Positions 9,827 to 18,038 of a stretch of DNA of 64,000 nucleotides are shown here, one piece after another. The DNA lies in the NCBI GenBank assembly GCA_003220265.1, contig QHRW01000020.1, positions 1 through 64,000 of the forward strand, read 5' to 3'. The position numbers and the translations under genes are program-made. Origin of the DNA: Candidatus Rokuibacteriota bacterium. GTDB lineage: Bacteria > Methylomirabilota > Methylomirabilia > Rokubacteriales > CSP1-6. Within the stretch, counting starts at the first letter, position 1, and every line of letters begins with the position of its first letter. Under the pieces are notes generated by a model that was given only the letters and a program-made list of their open reading frames with translations, searched no databases and was not told the DNA's origin.

Positions 9827-10963
9827 GTGGTGCTTCCGCCGGCGCCCGGCGCCGAGCGCGGCGTCGCCGCGTTGCGCGTGGCCGGCCTGTCGCTGCTGCG
9901 CCGCCTCGTCCTCGCCGCGACCTCCGCGGGCTACGCGCACGTGCTCGTGGCCGAGGGCGTCGCCGCCGAGGGAGCCGCGCTCGACGGAACGATCGCGAGC
10001 CCGCTCGCGGCCGCGCCGGCGGCGTCGTCCGCCGGCCGGCGGCTCGTGCTCGTCCCGGCCAACCTGGTGCCGCAGAAGCGGTGGCTGCGTGCGCTGCTGG
10101 ACGCGCGGCTCGAGCGCGACACGCTCCATGCCGACGCCACGCTCGGCGTGGCCGTCGTCGAGACGCCGCGCGTGGACGCGGTGATGGCGGCGGCGCGCGG
10201 CGAGAGCGCTCCGCAGGTGCTCGAGCGGCTGCGCAAGGTCTTCGACCAGGTGCCCCTCGCGCCCGATCCCGCCGGGGCCATGGTCGTTCGCGACCGCGCC
10301 GAGCGGCGGAGCGCGGAGGCCTGGCTCTATCGCAGTCTCATCAAGCAGAACGAGGGCTTCATGTCGCGCCACTTCGAGCGGCGCATCTCGATGGCGGTCA
10401 CCCGCCGGCTCGTCGAGACCTCGGTGACGCCGAACATGATGACGGTCGTCAGCGTGGCCATCGGGCTCGCCGGCGCCGCGTGCTTCCTCTCGTCGCGCCC
10501 GGCCTGGCAGCTCACGGGCGCGCTGCTCTTCCTGCTGCACTCGATCCTCGACGGCTGCGACGGCGAGCTGGCCCGGCTGAAGTTCCTGGAGTCGCGCTGG
10601 GGCGCGGTCCTCGACTTCTGGGGCGACAACATCGTGCACTTCGCCGTGTTCAGCGCCATCGCCGTGGGCTGGGCGCTGCACACGCACTCCGCGTGGCCGC
10701 TCGTGGTGGGTGGCGTGGCGGTGGCGTCCGCGGCCGGCACCGCGGCGTTCATGTTCAAGCGCTTCGTCGAGGACCGCGCGACGACCGGCACGTGGACCGC
10801 GCGGCTGATCGGCGCCATGTCCCACCGCGACTTCATCTACATCGTCGTGCTGCTCTCGGCCTTCGGACGGGCGCACTGGTTCCTGCTGGCGACGGCCGTC
10901 GGCACGCCGCTCTTCCTGGTCATGGCCCTGCTCTTCCTGCGGAACGATGGCCGCGTTTCTTGA
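9827..10963 (+). CDS. CDP-alcohol phosphotransferase with N-terminal nucleotidyltransferase-like domain
   Basis: About residues 175-375 form a multi-pass membrane domain carrying the complete CDP-alcohol phosphotransferase signature DGxxDGxxARx8GxxxDxxxD (DGCDGELAR, then G, D and D at the expected spacing). It moves a phospho-alcohol between CMP and an acceptor. Residues 1-150 look like a degenerate MobA-type fold without the catalytic signature, an arrangement reminiscent of bifunctional inositol-phosphate cytidylyltransferase/DIPP synthases. The GTG at 9827 has GAGGGG 6 nt before it. An in-frame CTG at 9806 overlaps the previous TGA as CTGA and is the alternative start. The active nucleotidyltransferase is probably the separate protein at 5869. 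Confidence 0.82.
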   Translation: MVLPPAPGAERGVAALRVAGLSLLRRLVLAATSAGYAHVLVAEGVAAEGAALDGTIASPLAAAPAASSAGRRLVLVPANLVPQKRWLRALLDARLERDTLHADATLGVAVVETPRVDAVMAAARGESAPQVLERLRKVFDQVPLAPDPAGAMVVRDRAERRSAEAWLYRSLIKQNEGFMSRHFERRISMAVTRRLVETSVTPNMMTVVSVAIGLAGAACFLSSRPAWQLTGALLFLLHSILDGCDGELARLKFLESRWGAVLDFWGDNIVHFAVFSAIAVGWALHTHSAWPLVVGGVAVASAAGTAAFMFKRFVEDRATTGTWTARLIGAMSHRDFIYIVVLLSAFGRAHWFLLATAVGTPLFLVMALLFLRNDGRVS

Positions 10964-12500
10964 TGTGATCCTCCGCGGCCTGGCCCTGTCGGGTCAGGCC
11001 GTGGCGATCGGCGGCGTGCTGTTCGCGCTGCTCGTCTACCGCGTGCAGGACGGCGCCGGCGCCCGGCGGATCTGGACGCTGGTGGCGGCCGCGGCCGCCG
11101 TCGTCGTCGCCGCGCAGGTCGCGGCGCTCCTGATCCTCGCCGGCGAGCTGGAGGCGCCCGGCGGCTCGCTGCTGGCCCGGCTGGCCGCCACGCAGTACTT
11201 CCGCGCCACGCTCGCGCGCATGCTGGCCGCGGTCGTCATCGCCGTCGGCGCGCTGGCCGTGCGGCGGGCACCGCGCGTCGGCACCTGGTGGCCCCTGCTG
11301 CTCGGCGCCGTCGTGGCGCTCGTCGTCAGCGCGGCGTGGACGAGCCACGCCGCCGCGCGGCTGGACCATCGCGCCCTGCTCCTCGCGCTCGACGCCGTCC
11401 ATCAGCTCGCCGCCGCCGCCTGGATCGGCGGGCTGCTCCACCTCGTCGTCACCGCGCTCCATCGCGATCCCGTCGCCGGGCGGGCCGCGCTGCTGCGGCG
11501 GTTCTCGACGCTGGCCCTCGTCGCCGTCGGCATGCTGCTCGCCGCCGGTATCGGGCTCACGCTCGGCTACGTGGACGGCGTGCTGGGACTGGTGGGCACG
11601 GCCTACGGGCTCATGGTGATGACCAAGGCCGCGATGCTGGGGCTGCTGCTGATCCTCGGCGCGCTGAACTTCGTCGTCGTCCGCCGGCTGCCGCCGGACG
11701 ACGCGCGCGCGCCGCTGCGCCTGCGCCGCTTCGTGGAGGTGGAGCTGGGCCTCGGCCTCACCGTGCTCTTCGCGGCGGCCTCGCTCACCTCGCTGCCGCC
11801 GGCCGTCGACGTCGTGGCCGACCGCGCGACGCCCGGCGAGATCGTCACACGCTTCGTCCCGCGCCTGCCGCGCCTGTCGTCGCCGCCCATCGAGGCGCTG
11901 CCCATCCACGACAAGGAGGCGCCGCGCACCGACGCCGATCGCGCGTGGTCGGAGTTCAACCATCACATCTCCGGCATGTTCGTGCTGGCCATGGGGCTGC
12001 TCTCGCTGCTGCAGGTGAGCGGCCGCGTGCGCTGGGCGCGCCACTGGCCGCTCGTGTTCCTGGGCCTGGCCGCCTTCATGATGGTCCGCAACGATCCCGG
12101 CGCGTGGCCGCTCGGCCCCCAGGGGTTCTGGGAGGGATTCCGCGAGCCCTCCGTGCTCCAGCACCGGACGTTCGTGCTGGTGGTCGTCGTGTTCGGGCTC
12201 TTCGAGTGGATGGTGCGCAGCGGGCGCCTGCGCGCGCCGCGGGCCGCGCTGCTCTTCCCGCTGCTGTGCGCGGTCGGCGGCGGGCTGCTGCTCACGCACT
12301 CGCACGCGAGCCTGAACCTCAAGACGGAGTTCCTGCTCGAGGTGACGCATGCGCCGCTCGGCGTGCTGGGCGTGCTCGTCGGCTGGGGGCGCTGGCTCGA
12401 GCTGCGCCTGGCCGCGCCGGAGGATCGCCTGCCGGCGCGCGTCTCCGCCTGCGCGATGGCGGTGATCGGCGTGCTGCTGCTGCTCTACCGCGAGAGCTGA
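10947..12500 (+). CDS. CopD-family polytopic membrane protein
   Basis: The 517-residue protein is almost entirely hydrophobic, with roughly a dozen membrane helices. Its first 290 residues match the CopD (copper resistance D) layout. It contains histidines in or near the membrane, such as WTSHAAARLDH, DAVHQLAAAAWIGGLLH and, later, LLTHSHASLN, which could bind copper or haem. The second half (FNHHISGMFVLAMG onward) is an additional membrane domain. It overlaps the CDP-alcohol phosphotransferase by 17 nt and is followed 18 nt later by a flippase-like gene, so it belongs to the same transcription unit. Whether it handles copper here is uncertain. Confidence 0.75.
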   Translation: MAAFLDVILRGLALSGQAVAIGGVLFALLVYRVQDGAGARRIWTLVAAAAAVVVAAQVAALLILAGELEAPGGSLLARLAATQYFRATLARMLAAVVIAVGALAVRRAPRVGTWWPLLLGAVVALVVSAAWTSHAAARLDHRALLLALDAVHQLAAAAWIGGLLHLVVTALHRDPVAGRAALLRRFSTLALVAVGMLLAAGIGLTLGYVDGVLGLVGTAYGLMVMTKAAMLGLLLILGALNFVVVRRLPPDDARAPLRLRRFVEVELGLGLTVLFAAASLTSLPPAVDVVADRATPGEIVTRFVPRLPRLSSPPIEALPIHDKEAPRTDADRAWSEFNHHISGMFVLAMGLLSLLQVSGRVRWARHWPLVFLGLAAFMMVRNDPGAWPLGPQGFWEGFREPSVLQHRTFVLVVVVFGLFEWMVRSGRLRAPRAALLFPLLCAVGGGLLLTHSHASLNLKTEFLLEVTHAPLGVLGVLVGWGRWLELRLAAPEDRLPARVSACAMAVIGVLLLLYRES

Positions 12501-12518
12501 CCCGCCGAGGTCACGGCC

Positions 12519-13487
12519 GTGAAGGTCCTGCGCGCCGTCCTGCTGCTGGTGGGGCTGGGCCTCCTCGTCCTGCTGGTGATCGAGAACGATCCCGCCGCCA
12601 TCATGGACTCGGTTCGCCGGCTGTCGTGGCGAATTCTCGTCATCCTGGTGTTCCCGATGTCGCTGGTGATGGCCCTCGACGCGCTGGGCTGGCGCTACGC
12701 GTTCCTGCGCGACCGCGTGCCGTTCGGTCCGCTGCTGGCCACGCGCCTGGCCGGCGAGGCGTTCAACATCGTCACGCCGACCGCCGCGCTGGGCGGCGAG
12801 GTGGTGAAGGCCTGGCTCCTGCGCGACCGCGTGCCGCTCGAGGAGAGCGTGCCGTCGGTGATCATCGCCAAGACGACGATCACGATCGCGCAGGGGATCT
12901 TCCTGCTCCTCGGCGTCGCGCTCGCGGTCGCCACGCTGGCGGGCAGCCGCCTGCTGCTCGCGATGGAGTGGCTGGTCGCGCTCGAGGTCATCGCGCTCGC
13001 GCTCTTCATCGTGATGCAGACGCGCGGGCTCGTCGGCTGGAGCGCGCGCCTGCTGGATCGCCTGGGGATCCGGCGGATGAGCGGCAGCTCCACCGCGGCG
13101 CGGGTGGACGCCGCGCTGGCCGACTTCTACCGCCGCGAGCCGCGCCGCCTGGCGCTGTCGATCCTCTTCCACCTCGGCGCGTGGCTCCTCGGCATCGCGG
13201 AGACATGGCTGATCCTGTGGCTCCTCGGCATTCCCGTCTCGTGGACGACGGCGACGGTGATCGAAGCGTTCGGCACCGGCATTCGCTTCGCGACGTTCCT
13301 CATCCCGGGGAGCCTCGGCGCCCAGGAGGGCGGCTACGTGGTCACCTTCGTCGCGCTGGGACTCCGCGGCGCCGACGGCGTGACGTTCGGCCTCGTGCGC
13401 CGCTTCCGCGAGCTGGTCTGGGTCGGGATCGGCTTGCTCCTCTTCGCGGCGATGCGCCGCGGGCCGGTCGTCGCGGCCACGCCGTGA
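12519..13487 (+). CDS. Lysylphosphatidylglycerol-synthase TM-region/UPF0104 flippase-like protein
   Basis: The 322-residue protein has about eight membrane helices and the loops of the UPF0104 (TIGR00374-like) family. Examples are LAGEAFNIVTPTAALGGEVVKAW near residues 77-98 and FLIPGSLGAQEGGY near 260-273. Relatives include the membrane part of MprF and HpnL, associated with flipping or handling lipids. The GTG start has GAGG 8 nt before it. As the last gene of the coupled cluster beginning with the HAD phosphatase, it is a good candidate to translocate the lipid product made by the CDP-alcohol phosphotransferase. Confidence 0.82.
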   Translation: MKVLRAVLLLVGLGLLVLLVIENDPAAIMDSVRRLSWRILVILVFPMSLVMALDALGWRYAFLRDRVPFGPLLATRLAGEAFNIVTPTAALGGEVVKAWLLRDRVPLEESVPSVIIAKTTITIAQGIFLLLGVALAVATLAGSRLLLAMEWLVALEVIALALFIVMQTRGLVGWSARLLDRLGIRRMSGSSTAARVDAALADFYRREPRRLALSILFHLGAWLLGIAETWLILWLLGIPVSWTTATVIEAFGTGIRFATFLIPGSLGAQEGGYVVTFVALGLRGADGVTFGLVRRFRELVWVGIGLLLFAAMRRGPVVAATP

Positions 13488-13869
13488 TCCGAAGCTGCCG
13501 CGCTGGACGCGGCCTTCAACACTCCCGCTCGGAGCGGCCCGCCATCGTCGCGGCCCGCCCAACCGCTTCCGCGGCTTCATCCCTGACGCAGTCCAGCGGG
13601 GCTCCAACAGTTTTCCGCGGAAGATTTCGCGGCCGGACGGACTCGCTGCGGCTGTATCGAAATTTACTCTCTTGACAGCCCTGCACGATGACGGCGCCGG
13701 TGTGTCGGCTCCCCCGCTGCGCCTGGTGTTCTGTGGCCCGCAGGCGGCCTCTGTGGGGACTTTTGCTGCCGCAGCTCGCCAAAATCGCGCAGCGTCCGGG
13801 ATCCCACCGTGGCGAGCTCCCCACGCCCCTCGGAAATCGGGCCGTAGAGTTTCCGCAAAGGAGACTCGC
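13488..13869. other. Intergenic spacer before the HNH gene
   Basis: This is the longest non-coding stretch of the window (382 nt). It holds an isolated perfect TTGACA (13672-13677) without a convincing -10 at 16-18 nt. It also holds a TAGAGT (13845-13850) suitably placed as a -10 for the HNH gene but without a matching -35. A palindromic TTCCGCGGAA core sits at 13612-13621. Short open frames are present but show no protein-like features. Confidence 0.5.
13610..13624. repeat. Left copy of a 15-nt inverted repeat
   Basis: The sequence GTTTTCCGCGGAAGA recurs in exact reverse complement at 14635-14649, inside the HNH gene. Both contain the palindrome TTCCGCGGAA. The pair brackets the HNH gene start and the first 60% of its coding region. 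It could be coincidence in GC-rich DNA or a binding site. Confidence 0.5.
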
Positions 13870-15159
13870 ATGAACCCCGAGATCGAAGCGCTCGACCGCC
13901 TGGGCGATCAGATCGCCGAGCTGTCCGCCCACATCGAAGTCGCCACCGCCTGGCTGCTGGACATGATCCGCGAGTTCGACGCCCGCTGCGGCTGGGGCAA
14001 TGGCTTCAAGTCCTGCGCCGAATGGCTGTCCTGGCGTGTCGGTATGGACCTCGGCGCCGCCTATGAGCGCGTTCGCACGGCCCGCGCGCTGCCCGAGCTG
14101 CCGCTCATCAGCGCGGCGTTCGCGCACGGCGAGGTCTCCTACTCGAAGGTCCGCGCGCTCACGCGCGTGGCTACGCCGCAGACGGAAGCGCGCCTGCTGA
14201 CGTTCGCGAGGTCCGGCACCGCCGCCCATGTCGAGCGCCTGGTCCGGGCCTGGCGCCGCGTGGATCGCAACGCCGAGAATCATGATGCGGCCCGGCGACA
14301 CAAGAGCCGGTCGTTCTACGTCTATCAAGACGTCGACGGCATGTTCGTGATCCGCGGCCGGCTCACCCCGGAAGTCGGCGCGGTCGTCCGTCAGGCCCTC
14401 GCGGCCGCGTGCGACCGGATGTACGTGAAGCCGCAGGACGAGCCGCCCGGGGTGATGGCTCCCAGCATGGCCCAGCTTCAGGCGGACGCGCTGGGGGTGA
14501 TCGCCGAGGCCGCCCTGCACCACGATCTGGATCCCGGCGCCCCGGGCGAGCGGTACCAGGTCGTCGTCCACGTCGATGCGCTCGTGCTGGCCGGTCCCGA
14601 TCAGCCGGGCCAGTCGGTGCTGGAGGACCAGCATTCTTCCGCGGAAAACTCCCGGCGGCTGGCCTGCGACGCGAGCCGCGTGATCATGAAGCACGAGGCG
14701 GACGGGCGCGTGGTGGAGGTCGGCGCCCGGACGCGGACGATCCCTCCGTCGCTACGGCGGGCGCTGCAGAATCGGGATCACGGCTGCCGCTTCCCGGGGT
14801 GCGGATCGCGGTTCACTCAGGGGCATCACATCAAGCACTGGGCGAATGGTGGGTCCACGACGCTGTCGAACCTGGCGCTGCTCTGCCGGCGCCACCATCG
14901 CGCGGTGCATGAAGAGGGATTCCAGGTGAAGCGCCTGGCCGACGGGGAGCTGGAATTTCGCCGTCCCAACGGCTGGGTATTCCCGGACGTGCCGCCGATG
15001 CCTGAATTGCAGCGGGACTCCGAGGGACTTCTGCGCGCCGAGACCGCGGCGGCCGGGGTTCACGTGGATGCCACCACGCTACGCCCCAACTGGAGCGGCG
15101 AGCGCCTCAACCTCGGCTACGCGATCGACGTCATGCACCCGAGAGCGATCGGTCATTAG
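13870..15159 (+). CDS. DUF222/HNH endonuclease domain protein (13E12-repeat family type)
   Basis: The 429-residue protein has an N-terminal helical DUF222-like region (residues 1-290) and a C-terminal HNH nuclease domain. In the HNH part C-RFPGC supplies zinc cysteines. GHHIKHWANGG gives the paired histidines, SNLALLC the Asn and RRHHRAVH the final His. Such genes are often multicopy and have been associated with mobile elements; the biological role is not established. The ATG at 13870 has AAAGGAGA about 6 nt upstream and is preferred over an open TTG-start extension to 13672. The second inverted-repeat copy lies inside the gene. It ends 8 nt before the lipoate ligase gene. Confidence 0.88.
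   Translation: MNPEIEALDRLGDQIAELSAHIEVATAWLLDMIREFDARCGWGNGFKSCAEWLSWRVGMDLGAAYERVRTARALPELPLISAAFAHGEVSYSKVRALTRVATPQTEARLLTFARSGTAAHVERLVRAWRRVDRNAENHDAARRHKSRSFYVYQDVDGMFVIRGRLTPEVGAVVRQALAAACDRMYVKPQDEPPGVMAPSMAQLQADALGVIAEAALHHDLDPGAPGERYQVVVHVDALVLAGPDQPGQSVLEDQHSSAENSRRLACDASRVIMKHEADGRVVEVGARTRTIPPSLRRALQNRDHGCRFPGCGSRFTQGHHIKHWANGGSTTLSNLALLCRRHHRAVHEEGFQVKRLADGELEFRRPNGWVFPDVPPMPELQRDSEGLLRAETAAAGVHVDATTLRPNWSGERLNLGYAIDVMHPRAIGH
14635..14649. repeat. Right copy of the 15-nt inverted repeat, inside the HNH gene
   Basis: TCTTCCGCGGAAAAC is the exact reverse complement of positions 13610-13624. It lies in the linker between the DUF222-like and HNH domains, encoding S-S-A-E-N. This is a non-conserved part of the protein where an extra DNA signal could be tolerated. 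Confidence 0.5.
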
Positions 15160-15167
15160 CGCATGGT

Positions 15168-15989
15168 ATGGTTTTGCGCAGAATGACGAGTCAGCGTCGC
15201 TGGCGATTGCTGGTCACGGAAGCCGCCGATGGCGCGACGAACATGGCCATCGACGAGGCGCTCTGGCGCGGGCGCCAGGCGGGGACGTCGCCGCCGACGC
15301 TGCGTTTCTTCGCGTGGGCGCCGCCGACCGTGTCGCTCGGCTACGGCCAGCCGCTCGGGCGTGACGTCGACGTCGACGCCTGCCGCGCGCTGGGCGTGGG
15401 GCTCGTGCGGCGGCCGACGGGCGGCAGCGCGATCTACCACGATGGGCCCGAGCGCGAATTGACTTACAGCGTGGTCGCCACGGCGGCCGACCTCGGGATC
15501 GGGCCCGACTTGCTGGAGACGTATCAGTGGATCGGGCGGGCGTTGCTGCGAGGACTGCAGGCGCTGGGGGCGCCGGCGGAGCTCGTGCCGGAACGGCCGC
15601 CGGCCGGGCCGGCGCCGGCGTTTTGCTTCGCGCGCACGGGCGTGTTCGAGATCGAGGCCGGCGGCAAGAAGCTCGTGGGCAGCGCGCAGCGACGGCAGGG
15701 CGAGTCCTTCCTCCAGCACGGTGCCGTGCTGCTCGGTGTGGACGAGCCGCGCCTGCGCGCACTGTTTCCCACGACGCGCGATCCGCTCTCCACGCTGACG
15801 ACGCTGGAGGCCGCGCTCGGCCGGCGGCCGTCCTTCGACGACGTGGCGTCGGCGCTGGCCGAGGCGTTCGAGAACGAGCACGGCCTCGACCTGCGGCCCG
15901 CCGGGATCGACGACGACGAGACGGAGCGCGTGGACCGGCTCGTGAGCGAGCGCTACGCCAGCCCGGCCTGGCTGGCGGCCTCGGCGTGA
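15168..15989 (+). CDS. lplA: Lipoate-protein ligase A family protein
   Basis: The 273-residue biotin/lipoyl ligase fold shows RRPTGGSAIYHD (residues 79-90), the RRxTGGGAVxHD motif of LplA. It also has the catalytic-lysine segment GGKKLVGSAQRR (about 163-174) with QHGAVLLG after it. It attaches lipoate or octanoate to carrier proteins. The GcvH encoded at 1985 is an obvious target, together with 2-oxoacid dehydrogenases elsewhere. The ATG at 15168 is 8 nt after the HNH stop; an internal ATG at 15183 is an alternative. It overlaps the Nudix gene by 4 nt (GTGA). Confidence 0.9.
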   Translation: MVLRRMTSQRRWRLLVTEAADGATNMAIDEALWRGRQAGTSPPTLRFFAWAPPTVSLGYGQPLGRDVDVDACRALGVGLVRRPTGGSAIYHDGPERELTYSVVATAADLGIGPDLLETYQWIGRALLRGLQALGAPAELVPERPPAGPAPAFCFARTGVFEIEAGGKKLVGSAQRRQGESFLQHGAVLLGVDEPRLRALFPTTRDPLSTLTTLEAALGRRPSFDDVASALAEAFENEHGLDLRPAGIDDDETERVDRLVSERYASPAWLAASA

Positions 15990-16432
15990 CGGACGGACGC
16001 GAGTATCCCTCCGTGCCGCGCGTCGGCGTGGGCGCCGTCGTCCTCGACAACGGGCGGGTGCTGCTCGTGCGCCGCGGCAAGCCGCCGCTCATGGGCAAGT
16101 GGAGCCTGCCCGGCGGGCTCGTGGAGCTGGGCGAGACGACGCGCGAGGCGATCCGCCGCGAGGTGGCCGAGGAGTGCGGCCTCGACATCCGCGTGGGCGA
16201 GGTGGCCGGGATCCTCGACCGCGTGGTGCGCGATGCCCAGGGGCGCATTCGCTATCATTGGGTGCTGGTCGACTACGTGGCCTATCTCGAGTCGGGCACG
16301 CTGTGCGCGGCCAGCGACGCCGACGAGGCGCAGTGGGTGGACGTGCACGAGGTGGAGCGGCTCGACACGACGGACGGCCTGATGGACATGATCCGGCGAG
16401 CGCTCGCCGTGGCGGAGGAGCGGGCTCGATGA
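15986..16432 (+). CDS. Nudix hydrolase
   Basis: The 148-residue protein contains a complete Nudix box Gx5Ex7REVxEExGL at about residues 43-65 (GLVELGE, then REVAEECGL). Its beta strands fit an ADP-ribose pyrophosphatase/MutT-type fold. It cleaves a nucleoside diphosphate linked to another moiety; the substrate cannot be read from sequence. The GTG start overlaps the lipoate ligase stop and its own stop overlaps the aminopeptidase ATG (ATGA). The three genes are therefore translationally coupled despite having no obvious shared pathway. Confidence 0.9.
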   Translation: MTDGREYPSVPRVGVGAVVLDNGRVLLVRRGKPPLMGKWSLPGGLVELGETTREAIRREVAEECGLDIRVGEVAGILDRVVRDAQGRIRYHWVLVDYVAYLESGTLCAASDADEAQWVDVHEVERLDTTDGLMDMIRRALAVAEERAR

Positions 16433-17922
16433 ACGTGAGCGTAGTGGGCGAGAGCCTCGAGAGCGTGCGGGCCGACGCCATCGTCGTGGGCGTGTACGCG
16501 GAGGAGAAGAAGCTGCGGGAGCCGGCCGCGCGCGTGAACGAGGCGGCCGGCGGCGCGCTGGCCGACGTGCTGGCCGCCGAGAAGTTCCAGGGCAAGGTCG
16601 GCAACGTCACCCACCTGCACGTCAACGGCAAGCCGGCCGCGCGTCGCGTCGTGATCGTCGGCCTCGGCCGCCGCGCCGACACCACCGCCGAGATCCTGCG
16701 CCGGGCGGCCGCCGCCGGGCTGCGCCGCGCGCGCGACCTCGGCGCGCGCGCCGTCGCCATCGAGGTCCTCGGCGACCGCCTCCCCGCGCGGCAGCGCGCC
16801 CACGCCGTCGTCGAGGGCGCCATCCTCGGCACCTACACGTTCGATCGCTACAAGCGCGAGAAGAGCGAGAAGCAGGTCGACTCGCTGCAGCTCGTGGAGC
16901 CCGACAGCCGCGAGCGCCGCGAGGCGGCGGAGGGCGCCCGGCGTGGCGAGATCTTCGCGGAGGCCACCTGGTTCGCGCGCGATCTCGTCAATGCGCCCGC
17001 CAACGACGTGAACCCGACCCACCTCGCCAAGGTCGCGCAGGACATCGCCAAGGCCGGCGGGATCAGCGTCGAGATCCTCGATCGCGCCGACTGCCGCAAG
17101 CTCGGCATGGGCATGTTCCTCGGCGTGGCGGCCGGCAGCGAGCAGCCGCCGAAGTTCATCCATCTGACGTACACGCCGACGGGCCGCCGCCGCACCAAGA
17201 AGGTGGCCGTCATCGGCAAGGGCATCACCTTCGACTCGGGCGGGCTCGACCTCAAGTCGGCCGAGGGCATGCTGCGCATGAAGGACGACATGTCAGGCGC
17301 GGCGGCCGTGCTCGGTCTCATGCGCGCGCTGCCGGCCCTGAAGCCTGCCGTCGAGGTGCACGGCCTCATCGCCGCCACCGAGAACATGCCCTCGGGCTCG
17401 GCCGTCCGTCCCGGCGACGTGCTGCGCGCGATGAACGGCACCACGGTGGAGATCGGCAACACCGACGCCGAGGGGCGGCTGACGCTCGGCGACGCCATCT
17501 GCTACGCCTCGCAGAAGCTCGACGCCGACGAGATCGTGGACATGGCCACGCTGACCGGCGCCTGCGTGGTGGCGCTGGGCCCGCTCGTCTCCGGCCTCTT
17601 CTCCAACGACCAGGCGCTGGCCGACCGCCTGCTGGCGGCCGCCGAGGCGGCGGGCGAGCGCGTCTGGCAGCTTCCGCTCGTGGACGAGTACCGCGAGAAC
17701 CTCAAGAGCGACGTCGCCGACATGAACAACGTGGGGCCGCGCGGCGGCGGCGCGATCACCGCCGGCCTCTTCCTCAAGGAGTTCGCGGGCGACCGCCCGT
17801 GGGCCCACTTCGACATCGCCGGCCCCGCCTTCGTCGAGAAGGACACGCCGCTCTCACCGAAGGGCGGCACGGGCTGCGCCGTGCGCACGATCCTGGCCTA
17901 CCTCACCGACGCCGGGCGCTGA
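16429..17922 (+). CDS. pepA: Leucyl aminopeptidase (M17 family)
   Basis: The 497-residue cytosolic dizinc peptidase releases N-terminal residues from peptides. The C-terminal catalytic domain holds the zinc lysine/aspartate segment GKGITFDSGGLDLK, the KDDMSGAAAV segment and the family signature NTDAEGRL. The N-terminal domain (residues 1-170) is the macro-like domain of PepA. Length is normal for the family. It overlaps the Nudix gene by 4 nt and is followed by a hairpin-rich spacer that may end the transcription unit. Confidence 0.94.
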   Translation: MNVSVVGESLESVRADAIVVGVYAEEKKLREPAARVNEAAGGALADVLAAEKFQGKVGNVTHLHVNGKPAARRVVIVGLGRRADTTAEILRRAAAAGLRRARDLGARAVAIEVLGDRLPARQRAHAVVEGAILGTYTFDRYKREKSEKQVDSLQLVEPDSRERREAAEGARRGEIFAEATWFARDLVNAPANDVNPTHLAKVAQDIAKAGGISVEILDRADCRKLGMGMFLGVAAGSEQPPKFIHLTYTPTGRRRTKKVAVIGKGITFDSGGLDLKSAEGMLRMKDDMSGAAAVLGLMRALPALKPAVEVHGLIAATENMPSGSAVRPGDVLRAMNGTTVEIGNTDAEGRLTLGDAICYASQKLDADEIVDMATLTGACVVALGPLVSGLFSNDQALADRLLAAAEAAGERVWQLPLVDEYRENLKSDVADMNNVGPRGGGAITAGLFLKEFAGDRPWAHFDIAGPAFVEKDTPLSPKGGTGCAVRTILAYLTDAGR

Positions 17923-17965
17923 TGCCGACGGCCGCGACAGTCGCGATGGTGGCGACGCCTTTCGA

Positions 17966-18032
17966 GCGCCGGCTTTGCCGGCGCAATCCTGTTCTGGGGG
18001 AGGTATCGGAGGGGGCCGTCGAGGCCCCCTCC
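17966..18032. repeat. GC-rich palindromic element with two perfect hairpins
   Basis: The first hairpin is GCGCCGGC-TTT-GCCGGCGC (17966-17984). The second is GGAGGGGGCC-GTCGA-GGCCCCCTCC (18008-18032). Neither is followed by a T-run, so this is not a standard intrinsic terminator, although it lies just after pepA and 6 nt before the PHP gene. Related palindromes occur at 46991, 57678 and 63621. Confidence 0.7.
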
Positions 18033-18038
18033 GACTGA

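Noticed and set aside
13672..13869. TTG-started N-terminal extension of the HNH protein, with TTGACA at its start
   Set aside because: The extension is not protein-like, while the ATG at 13870 has a good ribosome site. The TTGACA has no -10 at the right distance.
10920..13871. 983-residue open frame on the minus strand opposite CopD, the flippase-like gene and the spacer
   Set aside because: It is a by-product of high third-position GC in real genes on the plus strand, with His/Arg/Ala-rich low-complexity sequence and no domain features.
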